Shown: positions 1 to 6,785 of the stretch, in pieces
Position numbering within the stretch: position 1 is the stretch's first letter
Layout: each line of letters opens with the position of its first letter
DNA from: GCA-1730015 sp964583825
Lineage (GTDB): Bacteria; Pseudomonadota; Gammaproteobacteria; Granulosicoccales; Granulosicoccaceae
DNA: 17,709 nucleotides
NCBI GenBank assembly: GCA_964583825.1
Contig: CAZOXM010000094.1
Span: 1 to 17,709 of the forward strand
Direction: 5' to 3'
Translations under genes and position numbers: made by a program
Notes under the pieces: model-generated
Database searches by the model: none
What the model was told of the DNA's origin: nothing
The model's input: only the letters and a program-made list of their open reading frames with translations

Positions 1-121
1 GCAAGGCAGAAAAACGCAGGCATAGCAGGGCCTACGTCGAGCCGGAGATAATGAATGAGGGCTAACGCCGCTATGGCGGCTGTGGCTTCGATCCGTGTTA
101 TCGAACTTTCCGCACGCCCCA

Positions 122-1273
122 CTAGCCCATCAGCCCCGGGTTCAGAATGCCGCGAGGATCAAACTTGCTGCGCAAACCGGCCTCGAGGTTTTGAATGATC
201 GCAGCCTGAGGCTGAAAGGTCGACACGCTTTCAAGCGAGGGAGCAGTGCGCATCAACGTGGCGTGCCCTTTGAGTGATTTGAGCGTGTCACGAATCAGCG
301 CGGCGGCGGTCGATTGTTCCGATCGAACCAGCAGCCAGATCAGACCGCCACTCCAGTCGTAGATGGCATCGCAGGCGATACCGGCATTGGTGAGCGTGGT
401 AGTAAAGGCCGGTGCATCAGTGGGTTTCAATGACACCCGCCACACGGCACCTTCTCGTTGCGAAAACGCAGACACATCGCGTATGTCGGCCCACAGTGCG
501 GCACTCGCCTCGCCTTCCAGCACATCGAATCCGGCACATGTCTCTTGCAGCAGCGCATCGCGGCGATACATGACGGAGGACGACAACCCTTCAATGCGCA
601 CACAGGTTTTCGCTGCACCGGCTGCAGCGATATGCGCCGACCCGCTGAGATCGTAGGGTGTGCCCATTGCCTCACAGAGTTTCGCAATCGCGGCATCGAC
701 GCCCAGCCCTTCATGCACCAGAGTCACTTCGGTTTCCGGTATCGCCGCTACTTTAAAGGAAAGCTCGGTGAGCACGCCCAGGGTTCCCCATGACCCGCAC
801 AGCAGTTTGACCAGGTCGTAACCGGTAACGTTCTTCATCACCCGACCACCGTTTTTAAGTACCCTTCCTGCACCATCCACAAACTCGACACCGATCATAT
901 GGTCGCGGCATGCCCCCACCTGAATCCGCCGCGGCCCGCTGACGTTGGCGGCAGCCAGACCACCGATGGTGCTTTCACCGGACGTGCCGAGCAGCCCGCG
1001 CCAGTCAGCCGGTTCAAACGCGAGGCGCTGCCCTTCTGCAGCCAGTGTCCGATTTATTTGCGCGACCGATGTGCCTGCGCGTGCAACCATGGTCATCGCA
1101 CCGGGTTCATAAAGCGTAATATCGGTAAGCGCCGCAAGCGAAAGCGCGTCACCTGAGGACGTACCTACCGCACGCGTGCCTCCGCCGACGATGCGCAGGG
1201 GATGCTGTGCAGAACGCACCTGATCTGCAATAGCCTCAGCGCTGACAGCAGACGATGACGGTTCGATTGTCAT
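122..1273 (-). CDS. glcE: Glycolate oxidase FAD-binding subunit GlcE
   Basis: This 383-residue protein is a GlcE-type flavoprotein subunit of the membrane-associated glycolate dehydrogenase, which oxidises glycolate to glyoxylate together with GlcD and the iron-sulfur subunit GlcF. The N-terminal half carries the FAD-binding-4 (PCMH) fold: a GGGTRAVG segment near residues 30-37, GESTIGGLAAANVSGPRR near 98-115, and the GRVMKNVTGYDLVKLLCGSWGTLG region around 142-165. The C-terminus ends with the family-typical DPRGILNPG. It is slightly longer than the roughly 350 residues usual for E. coli GlcE. The ATG is preceded by AAGGGG at good spacing. It follows glcD on the same strand with 77 bases between them. 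GlcF is not present; only 121 bases remain to its left. The family call is firm, but glycolate itself as substrate is inferred from the pairing with GlcD. Confidence 0.88.
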   Translation of the reverse strand: MTIEPSSSAVSAEAIADQVRSAQHPLRIVGGGTRAVGTSSGDALSLAALTDITLYEPGAMTMVARAGTSVAQINRTLAAEGQRLAFEPADWRGLLGTSGESTIGGLAAANVSGPRRIQVGACRDHMIGVEFVDGAGRVLKNGGRVMKNVTGYDLVKLLCGSWGTLGVLTELSFKVAAIPETEVTLVHEGLGVDAAIAKLCEAMGTPYDLSGSAHIAAAGAAKTCVRIEGLSSSVMYRRDALLQETCAGFDVLEGEASAALWADIRDVSAFSQREGAVWRVSLKPTDAPAFTTTLTNAGIACDAIYDWSGGLIWLLVRSEQSTAAALIRDTLKSLKGHATLMRTAPSLESVSTFQPQAAIIQNLEAGLRSKFDPRGILNPGLMG

Positions 1274-1350
1274 GGTTCCCCTTCCGGAAAAAAACAGTGC
1301 ATTGCAGCGGGTTACTGCAACGCATGGCGCGGTCAGTCCGCTTCATTGAT

Positions 1351-2796
1351 TCAGGCGGCAATTGACGAGGTACGCCGCGTATCTGACGACGTTAACGGAA
1401 ACACTTTTGCCGGATTCAACAGCCACTGCGGATCAAACACATCTTTCACCGCCATTTGGATGTCGAGGTCGTCCGCGGTGTACTGCGCATGCATCAGATC
1501 GCGTTTCTCTATGCCGACACCGTGTTCACCGGTGAGACAACCACCGACTTCAACACAGAGCTTGAGGATATCTGCCCCGAACGCTTCGCACAGCTCAAGA
1601 TCGCCCGGCTTGTTGGCATCAAACATAATCAGCGGATGCATATTGCCATCACCGGCGTGAAAGACATTACCGACTCTGAGACCATATTTTTCAGACAGCT
1701 CCTCAATGCCCTTGAGCACAGTCGGCAGAGTCGACACAGGAATGGTTCCATCCAGACACATGTAATCCGCCACCTGACCCACCGCACCGAAGGCGGACTT
1801 GCGTCCCAGCCAGATCGCCGCACTTTCAGCCGGATTAGTGCTTTCCTTCAATGCCACCGGGTGATGTGTTTGCGCTATCTCGATAATGCGCTTGAGCTGG
1901 GCTGCAATTTCTTCTTCGGAGCCTTCCACCTCAATAATCAACAGCGCCTCGCACAGCGGGTAGCCGGCTTCGGCGAAGTTTTCAGCGATTTCAATAATCG
2001 GGCGATCCATAAACTCGATCGCAACCGGCAGCACACCCGCCTTGATAATATCGCTGACACACTGACCGGCCACTTCGTTGCTGTCAAAACCAACCAGTAC
2101 CGGACGCGCACCTTCCGGTTTTCGGAGGATGCGCAGAGTGGCCTCGGTGACCACCCCCAGCTGACCTTCCGAACCGCAAATCACACCCAGCAGATCCAGA
2201 CCGGCGGCGTCCAGATGTGCGCCACCGAGCTCAACCACTTCCCCTTCCATGGTGACCAGAGTGACTCCGAGCAGGTTGTTGGTGGTCACACCGTACTTCA
2301 GGCAATGCGCCCCGCCAGAGTTCATCGCAATGTTGCCTGCGATCGCGCAGGCGAGCTGACTGGAAGGGTCCGGGGCGTAAAAGAAGTCTTCTTCTTCAAC
2401 CGCAACGGTTACCGAGAGATTCGTGCGCCCCGTCTGCACTCGAATGAATCGATTCTCGTAGTCGGTTTCGAGCACCTGATTCATTTTGGCAACGCCGAGA
2501 ATGACCGCATCGGCAGTCGGCAGTGCGCCACCGGCAAGCGAGGTGCCGGAGCCCCGCGGCACCACAGGCACGCCTTCTTCAGTGCAGATTTTCAGCACGG
2601 CCGCCACTTCTGCCGTATTAGCCGGCAACACCGCAGCCAGAGGCGGACAGCGATACGCGGTCAGTGCATCACATTCATAGGCGCGGGTCTCGGCTTCATC
2701 GTCGATCACGGCATCAGCCGGCAACACGCCGCGCAGACGCTCCACGATGGCCACCTTGCGGGCCAGAATCGTCGGATCAGGTGACGGCATTTCCAT
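1351..2796 (-). CDS. glcD: Glycolate oxidase FAD-linked subunit GlcD
   Basis: A 481-residue FAD-linked oxidase of the GlcD / D-lactate dehydrogenase type, the catalytic partner of GlcE. Visible motifs are the pyrophosphate loop PRGSGTSLAGG at residues 80-90, the SSQLACAIAGNIAMNSGGAH stretch near 145-164, the DGNMHPLIMFD metal/substrate motif in the C-terminal half, and GGCLTGEHGVGIEKRD followed by DPQWLLNPAKVFP at the end. Length is close to the family's roughly 490-500. I start it at the ATG at 2796 rather than the GTG six bases upstream, because a GAGG sits seven bases before this ATG and would be too close to the GTG. It lies between a galB-like gene and glcE on the same strand. Lactate or another 2-hydroxy acid is the main alternative substrate, but the neighbouring GlcE favours glycolate. 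Confidence 0.88.
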   Translation of the reverse strand: MEMPSPDPTILARKVAIVERLRGVLPADAVIDDEAETRAYECDALTAYRCPPLAAVLPANTAEVAAVLKICTEEGVPVVPRGSGTSLAGGALPTADAVILGVAKMNQVLETDYENRFIRVQTGRTNLSVTVAVEEEDFFYAPDPSSQLACAIAGNIAMNSGGAHCLKYGVTTNNLLGVTLVTMEGEVVELGGAHLDAAGLDLLGVICGSEGQLGVVTEATLRILRKPEGARPVLVGFDSNEVAGQCVSDIIKAGVLPVAIEFMDRPIIEIAENFAEAGYPLCEALLIIEVEGSEEEIAAQLKRIIEIAQTHHPVALKESTNPAESAAIWLGRKSAFGAVGQVADYMCLDGTIPVSTLPTVLKGIEELSEKYGLRVGNVFHAGDGNMHPLIMFDANKPGDLELCEAFGADILKLCVEVGGCLTGEHGVGIEKRDLMHAQYTADDLDIQMAVKDVFDPQWLLNPAKVFPLTSSDTRRTSSIAA

Positions 2797-2816
2797 AGAC
2801 ACACCTCGAATGTAGA

Positions 2817-2860
2817 GAATATAAAGTATCGACCAGCCGGAACAGTTGCTCCAACCTATG
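2817..2860 (-). promoter_or_regulatory. Possible promoter for glcD-glcE
   Basis: Between the galB-like gene and glcD the minus strand reads TTGGAG, then 18 bases, then GATACT followed by an A+T-rich TTATATT run shortly before the GAGG ribosome-binding site. This would give glcDE its own sigma-70-type start in addition to read-through from the galB-like gene. The match is approximate and no operator is evident. Confidence 0.3.
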
Positions 2861-2918
2861 ATGACACTACGCAGTGCCGCCGGTGCAAGACTACATTATC
2901 GCCAATAAACCCACCGTT

Positions 2919-3674
2919 TCAGGTTAACTCATCAACGCAATCGGGGAATATCTTCTCAAACCCTTCTGCGTATTGACAGTCCCGCCCACCGGCCATACCA
3001 CCAGAGTTGCGCTTGAAGTGATTGGCGCGCTGCTGCGCGACGCGGGTGTAGTACTCCCACAAGTGTATTTGCCCCTCGTTGCATTCCATCGCAGCACGCT
3101 TCTTTTCCCAAACCGGCGTAATATCGAGAAACACATTCGGCTTCCATTCCATTTGCTCGGTCTGATGAGGCTCGAATAAGTAGAGATTCGGTGCACCCAG
3201 CACTTTTTCACCGGGGTTGTGCCCCCAGGCCTGAGCAATCATGCGGGTTTCGAGCGCAATCTGCGTCATGTACATGTGATCCGTATTGTACGGGTCCCAC
3301 TTGGAGTGGCTGAACATGAAGGCGGGCTGCACCCGACGAATCAGATCGACCAGCTGGAATTTGCGCGCTTCATCGAAAGTCAGCGGATAATCGCCAAAGT
3401 CGAAACACACCAGTTCGTGTACACCAAGCGCTTCGGCGGCATTTTCCGCCTCTTTGCGTCGGATATCTTTCACGGCCTGCAGTGACTTGCCCTCCTTCCA
3501 GAGGCGCGCACTCTCACCGCGTTCACCGAACGACATACACGCTACCGTCACTTCGTAACCGAGCTCGGCATGCAACGCGATCGCGCCGCCACAACGCCAG
3601 ACAAAATCGGCGGCGTGTGCCGACAATACCAGCGCTCGTTTGCGCTGCTGTGAGTCCGGTGACTGCGCATTCAT
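2919..3674 (-). CDS. galB: Probable 4-oxalomesaconate hydratase (GalB-like, PIG-L fold)
   Basis: A 251-residue zinc-dependent PIG-L/LmbE-family protein. It closely resembles, from memory, Pseudomonas putida GalB, which hydrates 4-oxalomesaconate to 4-carboxy-4-hydroxy-2-oxoadipate in gallate/syringate breakdown. The metal site is SAHAADF with H20 and D23 (in place of the common HPDDE) and a third ligand H133 in DPYNTDH. Other GalB-like segments are MSFGERGESARLWK (47-60), EPHQTEQMEWKPN (168-180), LWEYYTRVAQQR (205-216) and AEGFEKIFP near the end. Length matches GalB (about 258). I start at the ATG at 3674, with GAGG five bases upstream; a GTG at 3680 is possible. It is the first gene of the minus-strand run leading to glcDE. 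No other gallate genes are in view. A generic PIG-L deacetylase is the alternative. Confidence 0.68.
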   Translation of the reverse strand: MNAQSPDSQQRKRALVLSAHAADFVWRCGGAIALHAELGYEVTVACMSFGERGESARLWKEGKSLQAVKDIRRKEAENAAEALGVHELVCFDFGDYPLTFDEARKFQLVDLIRRVQPAFMFSHSKWDPYNTDHMYMTQIALETRMIAQAWGHNPGEKVLGAPNLYLFEPHQTEQMEWKPNVFLDITPVWEKKRAAMECNEGQIHLWEYYTRVAQQRANHFKRNSGGMAGGRDCQYAEGFEKIFPDCVDELT

Positions 3675-3710
3675 AAACACCTCAATCTAACTGGCTGGAA
3701 ACAGGGTCGA

Positions 3711-3726
3711 TGATTGTATTCTATCA
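3711..3726. promoter_or_regulatory. Weak palindrome in the galB-like/cobW divergent spacer
   Basis: TGATTGTATTCTATCA pairs at six of eight positions around its centre and contains a TATTCT that could act as a -10 toward cobW. It has the same TGAT...ATCA outer letters as the better Zur box candidate near 7339, but the even spacing and two mismatches make it only a weak candidate operator. It is listed because it is the only such element in the spacer before cobW. Confidence 0.2.
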
Positions 3727-3891
3727 GTGGCATACACCGGAGTCTGCGCGAAAGAAGTTTGTCGGGGAAAACGAATCAGGGCGTGTACGCAGCACCGGGG
3801 ACTCGCATGCCGCCACGTTCGGGACAATTCGGCAGGCAGCGGAACCGTCGCGGCGGTAAAATCCGGGGGTCGCCAACAGAACATACGTCCC

Positions 3892-4908
3892 ATGCCCGCT
3901 ACAGCAAAACTACAAGCCGTACCCACCAATGTCATCACCGGGTTTCTTGGCGTTGGCAAAACCACCGCGATACTGCATCTTCTGGCCAATAAACCTGCCG
4001 GTGAGCGCTGGGCTGTACTGGTGAACGAGTTTGGCGAAATCGGTGTGGACGGCAGCTTTATGCAGGGACATCACCCGGAGTCACAGGGCATTTACGTGCA
4101 GGAAGTGCCCGGCGGTTGTATGTGTTGCGCGGCGGGATTACCCATGCAGGTGGCACTCAATCAGCTGCTGTCGACTGCCAGACCGGATCGCCTGCTGATC
4201 GAACCGACCGGCCTCGGCCACCCGAAAGAAGTACTGCAGGTACTTTCGGGGGGGCCATACCGTACTGTGCTTTGCATCCAGCGCATGATCACGATCGTCA
4301 ATGCCTGCCAGCTGGGCGACACGCGCTATACCGATAACGAGATATTCAATCAGCAGATCGAAGTAGCCGATGTTGTCGTCGCGAACAAGACTGATTTGTA
4401 CCAACCGGATGACAAAGCGACCCTGCTGGAATATCTGCAGAAGCGTGCTCATCCGGAGGTGACCGTGGTGTACACAACCAACGGGAAAATTGACAGGGAT
4501 TTACTTACCGGCACCGCCCGCCACCTCGAACAAACGGCGACTGATACACCTTCACACCATCACCACGCGGCGGCAGAAAACTCGGTCAGCCGCTTACCGG
4601 ACTGCGGCTACATAAAAAAGGTGAATCAGGGCGATGGCTACCGGAGCGCCGGCTGGCGTTTCAGCGAAGATAAAATTTTCAGCCGCGATCGACTGTTCAG
4701 TTTGTTAAGCGGCATCAATGCGGAGCGGGTGAAAGCGGTGATGAATACAGACACCGGCGTGTTCGGATACGACAAGGCGGCCGATGCACTGACCGAAGTT
4801 GAATTGTTCGGTCGGGGGCAGAGCTGCATCGAGATGATTGGCGAGACGGTAGACGATCACTGGGAAAGTCAGTTGCTGGACTGCCTGACGATTAACAGTG
4901 ACCACTGA
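3892..4908 (+). CDS. CobW/G3E-family GTPase, putative zinc metallochaperone
   Basis: A 338-residue G3E P-loop GTPase of the CobW/YjiA/YeiR (ZNG1-like) group, cytosolic, predicted to hand metal to target enzymes at the cost of GTP. Visible motifs are Walker A GFLGVGKT at residues 17-24, EFGEIGVDG near 46-54, the signature metal site GGCMCC with CMCC at 76-79, EPTGLGHP at 104-111, and the NKTD guanine-specificity motif at 165-168. A HHHH run at 222-225 links the GTPase domain to the C-terminal CobW_C domain (about 237-335). The frame is open further upstream, but that stretch is basic and unlike the family; the ATG at 3892 puts the usual few residues before the P-loop. No strong Shine-Dalgarno is visible. 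The zinc role is inferred from the CMCC and His motifs and from zur 1.9 kb away; cobalamin or nitrile hydratase genes are absent. Confidence 0.82.
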   Translation: MPATAKLQAVPTNVITGFLGVGKTTAILHLLANKPAGERWAVLVNEFGEIGVDGSFMQGHHPESQGIYVQEVPGGCMCCAAGLPMQVALNQLLSTARPDRLLIEPTGLGHPKEVLQVLSGGPYRTVLCIQRMITIVNACQLGDTRYTDNEIFNQQIEVADVVVANKTDLYQPDDKATLLEYLQKRAHPEVTVVYTTNGKIDRDLLTGTARHLEQTATDTPSHHHHAAAENSVSRLPDCGYIKKVNQGDGYRSAGWRFSEDKIFSRDRLFSLLSGINAERVKAVMNTDTGVFGYDKAADALTEVELFGRGQSCIEMIGETVDDHWESQLLDCLTINSDH

Positions 4909-4931
4909 GCCCGGAAGTCTCACAATTTTCT

Positions 4932-5013
4932 GCCGAGGCTAAACCCCGCCGCATACCGGGGGAAAGCCCAGGGACTAAAGCTGGCCGGTAGCGATCCGGA
5001 TCGGCCGAGGCCG
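4932..5013 (+). ncRNA. Possible structured RNA downstream of cobW (weakly c-di-GMP-I-like)
   Basis: Two nested hairpins follow the cobW stop. The first pairs GGC (4937-4939) with GCC (4966-4968) around a symmetric TAAA/GAAA internal loop and an inner CCCCG/CGGGG stem (4944-4948 with 4957-4961). The second pairs GGCCG (4983-4987) with CGGCC (5002-5006) and contains GGTAGC and the palindrome GATCCGGATC. The order AGGC-TAAACC, hairpin, AAAGCC, then GGTAGC and GGCCGA resembles the cyclic-di-GMP-I (GEMM) aptamer layout, but the conserved ACGCAAAGCC and the GNRA tetraloop are absent. There is no U-run, so it is not an obvious terminator. No intact gene follows within range. It could also be a 3'-UTR structure of the cobW transcript. 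Confidence 0.28.
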
Positions 5014-5308
5014 TGTGAAAACTGAAATCACCGCATAGCATCGGCCATTCCGGTCATTCGCCCATGCAACATGTTGTTGGATGTCCGTGGCTCTACACTT
5101 CAAAAACGGTGTCCGATTTCACCTTAGTTTTACAGCTTTAGATTTTCACGATTGCAATTAGCAATATTTAATTTTATTTATCAATTACTTATAGCGCAAT
5201 GTCGCATAAGTACATTGTGTGATTTCTGTTATTTCTCACCTGCTGGTTGCATATTTGTTTCAAGAATATATATTATGAAACCGATATGGGACTAAATGGT
5301 GTAAAAGT
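5014..5308. other. Non-coding A+T-rich spacer
   Basis: I see no gene here. Composition shifts from G+C-rich near 5080 to strongly A+T-rich from about 5120, which marks the left shoulder of the acquired islet. A CAACATGTTG palindrome lies near 5067. A promoter-like pair is listed separately, and a six-codon ATG reading frame near 5275 is too short to interpret. Confidence 0.5.
5247..5276 (+). promoter_or_regulatory. Candidate sigma-70 promoter
   Basis: TTGCAT at 5247-5252 and TATTAT at 5271-5276 are separated by 18 bases, in an A+T-rich context. It would drive the decayed reading frame from 5309 and could also read through to the toxin-antitoxin pair. Confidence 0.4.
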
Positions 5309-5557
5309 ATGTCTGACAACATTGTGCAGCTTTTTCCTAAAAATAGGGTTGTTCGGCCGGTAGCTCACTTCTTTAGTGCTGGGTGATTCTGGTCATCGGC
5401 AGCTTGCTGCTATTCACGCTGCTGGTGGCTTTCCGGTTCACGTGTTGTCGTAGATGCATCTAGACCAGAAGTTCAAAAGGAGTTGGTCGATGCGCTTAAA
5501 GCATCAGGAGCTGAACTTGTTTTGGACACTAAAGTGGCTGAACTGGCGGCACCTTAA
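5309..5557 (+). pseudogene. Probable decayed gene for a small single-span membrane protein
   Basis: Reading from the ATG at 5309 gives 25 residues (MSDNIVQLFP... to HFFSAG) and then a TGA at 5384. In a different frame the next bases read as a clean hydrophobic span, VILVIGSLLLFTLLVAF, ending FRFT. Back in the first frame, the last stretch reads VVVDASRPEVQKELVDALKA and continues GAELVLDTKVAELAAP to a TAA at 5555. The three pieces look like the cytosolic N-terminus, membrane anchor and soluble C-terminus of one protein of about 82 residues, broken by two compensating frameshifts. I do not recognise the family. Chance assembly or sequencing errors are alternatives; the hydrophobic span and the natural-looking C-terminus are the evidence against pure noise. 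Confidence 0.32.
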
Positions 5558-5607
5558 GATACACCAAGCACTCGAGTGTTTGCTTGAGTACATAGGGGAT
5601 AATTACA

Positions 5608-5635
5608 GTAGATCTAAGCCGTTATACCGATCTAC
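5608..5635. repeat. Inverted repeat before the antitoxin gene, candidate operator
   Basis: GTAGATC (5608-5614) and GATCTAC (5629-5635) are perfect inverted 7-base arms separated by 14 bases, ending 29 bases before the antitoxin ATG and just after a GATAAT hexamer (5598-5603) that could be a -10. The position fits the operator at which an Xre antitoxin, alone or with its toxin, would repress its own promoter. Confidence 0.5.
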
Positions 5636-5664
5636 AAAACAGCAAGATAACGAGAACTTAAATC

Positions 5665-6006
5665 ATGAGTGAAGGCGCAATTTCAAGGTACATAAATGAC
5701 TTAGAAAAATTTGGTGGTTTGAAAGGAACTGATATTGCAAACTTAACGAATGTCTCGAAAGCAACAGTTTCTCGTTGGGTGAATGGGCAGGCTACCCCAC
5801 AGCCAAAAAATGAAATTCGATTATCAGATCTTTTCTACATCGTTGGTAGATTACGGGACTATTATGACGCCGCTGAAATTAGGGTTTGGTTGAATTCACC
5901 ACATCCTCAGCTGGATGGTGAACGCGCTATTGATCTTATTCACCAAGGGAAAATGGAGGAAGTGCTACAAGTAATTAAACGTCTCGACTCAGAGGCTTAT
6001 TTGTAA
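5665..6006 (+). CDS. Xre/MbcA/ParS-type antitoxin of a RES toxin
   Basis: A 113-residue antitoxin expected to bind and neutralise the RES toxin encoded immediately downstream and to repress its own promoter. The N-terminal part has a helix-turn-helix (about residues 18-45), with TDIANLTNVSKATVSRWVNG as its core. The C-terminal part (about 70-112) fits the DUF2384/MbcA toxin-binding domain: an EIRVWLNSPHPQLDGERAID stretch, then HQGKMEEVLQVIKRLDS, with the usual order of WL, L-G, then G and V. The gene ends in TAA directly followed by the toxin's GTG, so the two are translationally coupled. Its codons are much A/T-richer than those of flanking genes, indicating transfer. No strong Shine-Dalgarno is seen. 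At 113 residues it is shorter than many family members. Confidence 0.85.
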   Translation: MSEGAISRYINDLEKFGGLKGTDIANLTNVSKATVSRWVNGQATPQPKNEIRLSDLFYIVGRLRDYYDAAEIRVWLNSPHPQLDGERAIDLIHQGKMEEVLQVIKRLDSEAYL

Positions 6007-6582
6007 GTGCGATATAGAAAGCCTCGTGATACTGATCTGATCGATGCCATGGAATCTGGTGAATCGATTTCCGTCAGCCAGTCTATTTGGAGAGTAGTAC
6101 GTGAGGATAGAGACCCCTGCCAGTGTAGTAGTTCAGGTGGTCGGTGGGACGATGGGAGTTTCGAGGTTCTTTATACTTCTCAAGAGAAAGATGGTGCGAT
6201 TTCCGAGATGTATTTTCATCTGAGGAGAGGACAACCTGTTGTACCAAGTAAGGCAATATACCAGACATTTGAATTGCAACTCAATTTAGATAACGTTTTA
6301 AATTTAGGTGACGAAAAATCGCTGTCATCTTTAGGTGTCGACACAGCAAACTACGGAAAGATGACTTACGCAAATAGGGACAAAGAGTACACGCGAACTC
6401 AGCAGATCGGTGAAACAGCACAGTTCCTTGGATTTTCCGCCATCGTCGTGCCGAATGCTCGATGGGACTGCAATAATGTTGTGTTATTTTGCGATCGTCT
6501 TGAGGGAGATAATCTTGAAGAAATTCGAGATTACGGAATCATAGATTGGACTGATTGGTCGAGATCAAACTCAGTTATCTAG
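6007..6582 (+). CDS. RES-domain toxin, predicted NAD+-degrading (MbcT-like)
   Basis: A 191-residue RES-domain protein. Characterised relatives such as mycobacterial MbcT deplete cellular NAD+ by phosphorolysis. The family's polar residues can be placed: R46 in GGRWDD, Y56 in LYTS, E67 in the ISEMYFHL helix, S144 in GFSAIVVPNAR, and N157 in the NVVLF strand. IWRVVRED near 27-34 is the usual N-terminal entry. The start is a GTG touching the antitoxin stop, with AGAGG about ten bases upstream; a downstream ATG at 6049 would remove 14 residues ahead of the domain. It shares the low G+C composition of the antitoxin. All expected active-site residues are present and the frame is intact, so the toxin is probably functional. 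Confidence 0.86.
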   Translation: MRYRKPRDTDLIDAMESGESISVSQSIWRVVREDRDPCQCSSSGGRWDDGSFEVLYTSQEKDGAISEMYFHLRRGQPVVPSKAIYQTFELQLNLDNVLNLGDEKSLSSLGVDTANYGKMTYANRDKEYTRTQQIGETAQFLGFSAIVVPNARWDCNNVVLFCDRLEGDNLEEIRDYGIIDWTDWSRSNSVI

Positions 6583-6618
6583 TCACGAATCAATTGCAGT
6601 TTTAACATAACACTGGTT

Positions 6619-6644
6619 ATCGGTATGGTTAAAATTGTACCGAT
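6619..6644. repeat. Inverted repeat after the toxin gene
   Basis: ATCGGTA (6619-6625) and TACCGAT (6638-6644) are perfect inverted arms around a 12-base A+T-rich loop, 36 bases past the toxin stop. No U-run follows, so a plain intrinsic terminator is unlikely. The bases TACCGATCT here (6638-6646) also occur in the operator-like repeat before the antitoxin (5625-5633). Confidence 0.4.
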
Positions 6645-6701
6645 CTGCACCGTAAGCAGTCGGCCCGAAAGCGGACATTCGCTTATCATTACTCGTTGAA
6701 G

Positions 6702-6725
6702 AAAAAGCCCGGTCGAAGCCGGGTT
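6702..6725 (-). terminator. Rho-independent terminator of zur
   Basis: On the minus strand an AACCCGG/CCGGGCTT stem closes a CTTCGA loop and runs into TTTTTC, about 60 bases past the zur stop. This is a standard intrinsic terminator and ends leftward transcription before it reaches the toxin-antitoxin pair. Confidence 0.75.
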
Positions 6726-6785
6726 GGCAGCCAGTGTTTGAGAATGTTTTCGAGGTGATTCCCTGATGGGACAGTTTACCGCCGG

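Noticed and set aside
67..80. GCCGC/GCGGC hairpin downstream of glcE
   Set aside because: The stem is five base pairs and no T-run follows on either strand, so I do not call a terminator.
1456..2784. 442-codon open frame on the plus strand
   Set aside because: It is antisense to glcD, whose motifs are unmistakable; the translation is His/Arg/Gln-rich with no recognisable domain.
3727..3891. Upstream extension of the CobW GTPase frame
   Set aside because: The extra 55 residues are basic and unlike the family, and the ATG at 3892 gives the normal distance to the P-loop.
4548..4569. CAC/CAT-rich stretch in cobW that could look like a low-complexity insertion
   Set aside because: It keeps the frame and encodes the His linker common in metal-handling CobW proteins.
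5454..5672. 72-codon frame just before the antitoxin gene
   Set aside because: It overlaps the decayed reading frame and the operator-like repeat, has no domain or ribosome-binding site, and its composition looks arbitrary.
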